From: Cellulomonas sp.
GTDB taxonomy: Bacteria; Actinomycetota; Actinomycetes; Actinomycetales; Cellulomonadaceae
Assembly: GCA_031178805.1 (NCBI GenBank)
Contig: JAPSIJ010000110.1
Location: forward strand, 1-7,114
Length of the DNA stretch: 7,114 bases
Reading direction: 5' to 3'
Positions 5,245 to 7,114 of this stretch are shown here, one piece after another. Every line of letters begins with the position of its first letter. Position 1 is the stretch's first letter. The position numbers and the translations under genes were made by a program. The notes beneath the pieces are model-generated. The model worked only from the letters and a program-made list of their open reading frames with translations, ran no database searches and was not told the DNA's origin.

Positions 5245-5271
5245 TTAGCACTCTCGGGTCGAGAGTGACAG
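5245..5271 (+). promoter_or_regulatory. CIRCE operator 2 of groEL
   Basis: A perfect left arm TTAGCACTC (5245-5253), a 9-nt spacer and the right arm GAGTGACAG (5263-5271, 6 of 9) make a second CIRCE. It lies 8 nt after the first. A weaker possible promoter, TTAGCA (5245-5250) with CAGAAT (5269-5274) at 18 nt, coincides with it. Confidence 0.8.
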
Positions 5272-5305
5272 AATGACAGCGAGGCCGACCGGTGAGGTCC
5301 GCCGC

Positions 5306-5328
5306 GGCGACGGGACATGACCGTCGCC
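5306..5328 (+). other. hairpin in the groEL 5' leader
   Basis: GGCGACGG (5306-5313) pairs perfectly over 8 bp with CCGTCGCC (5321-5328) around the 7-nt loop GACATGA. A second possible stem, CGGTGC (5331-5336) with GCACCG (5352-5357), follows at once. Both lie between the CIRCE pair and the ribosome binding site, so they would be in the mRNA leader. They may affect stability or translation; neither sequesters the ribosome binding site. Confidence 0.5.
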
Positions 5329-5382
5329 CGCGGTGCGGCCGTCCGTCGCGGGCACCGACCGGCCGAACCACGAGCCACAGTG

Positions 5383-5387
5383 AAGGA
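5383..5387 (+). promoter_or_regulatory. ribosome binding site of groEL
   Basis: AAGGA lies 11 nt before ATG 5399, a slightly long spacing. The start is fixed independently by the canonical MAKIIAFNEEAR N-terminus. Confidence 0.5.
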
Positions 5388-5398
5388 TCGATAGCCCC

Positions 5399-7027
<1,629 letters not shown>

Positions 7028-7069
7028 GCCACGCCGCGCGCGGGCGCTGAGCCGCCCGCACCCGCACGA

Positions 7070-7106
7070 CGACGGGCCGGTCACCCTCCGGGTGGCCGGC
7101 CCGTCG
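7070..7106 (+). terminator. strong hairpin terminator after groEL
   Basis: The left arm, beginning CGACGGGCCGG and ending CACCC (7070-7086), pairs with 7090-7106 over 17 bp, including one G-T wobble, closing on a TCC loop. It starts 43 nt after the groEL stop. No T-tract follows (GCGCGTCC), as is common for terminators in GC-rich actinobacteria. The palindrome could also act on an opposing transcript from beyond the window. Confidence 0.8.
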
Positions 7107-7114
7107 GCGCGTCC

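Noticed and set aside
3967..5268. Plus-strand open frames (368-433 codons) opposite the GH15 gene
   Set aside because: Low-complexity Arg/Pro translations; the minus strand encodes recognisable GH15 motifs through the whole region.
5210..5271. HAIR (HspR) operator upstream of groEL
   Set aside because: The repeats fit CIRCE (TTAGCACTC-N9-GAGTGCTAA) and not the HAIR pattern CTTGAGT-N7-ACTCAAG.

Overview
The window comes from a very GC-rich actinobacterium. Codon third positions are almost all G or C, GTG starts are common, and several start codons sit 7-8 nt after a TAnnnT box with no ribosome binding site. GroEL occurs alone with a GGM-type tail under CIRCE operators, next to a DUF3263 and LytR_C gene pair, as in mycobacteria and other Actinobacteria. 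Protein style suggests Micrococcales, perhaps a Cellulomonas-like organism; that last step is inference from memory and was not searched.

Layout. 1-276 is the 3' end of an unrecognised gene. 424-846 encodes a small exported or membrane-anchored protein with two cysteines. On the minus strand follow an SGNH/GDSL-family hydrolase (870-1682) and uracil-DNA glycosylase, ung (1736-2413). These two probably form a short ung-to-hydrolase transcription unit. The divergent region 2414-2501 separates ung from a plus-strand group: a DUF3263 helix-turn-helix protein (2502-2843), a single-pass membrane protein with a C-terminal LytR_C domain (2892-3521), and a cold-shock protein (3638-3841). A minus-strand exported GH15-type glycosidase (3847-5145) abuts the cold-shock gene tail to tail with only 5 bp between the stops. 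It is divergent from groEL (5399-7027), whose control region carries two CIRCE operators and a structured leader. A strong hairpin closes the groEL unit at 7070-7106.

How it fits together. The theme is housekeeping and stress response: protein folding (GroEL), RNA chaperoning (Csp), DNA repair (Ung) and cell-envelope upkeep (LytR_C protein). The GH15 enzyme is the odd one out, an exported carbohydrate-active enzyme inside a stress and envelope neighbourhood. No mobile element, CRISPR array, rRNA or tRNA is visible. No gene-free stretch exceeds 300 nt; the longest is the 253-nt groEL control region. I see no convincing new multi-gene system. The most useful observations are the recurrent leaderless promoter pattern, the paired CIRCE with one perfect arm each, and the DUF3263/LytR_C/groEL linkage.
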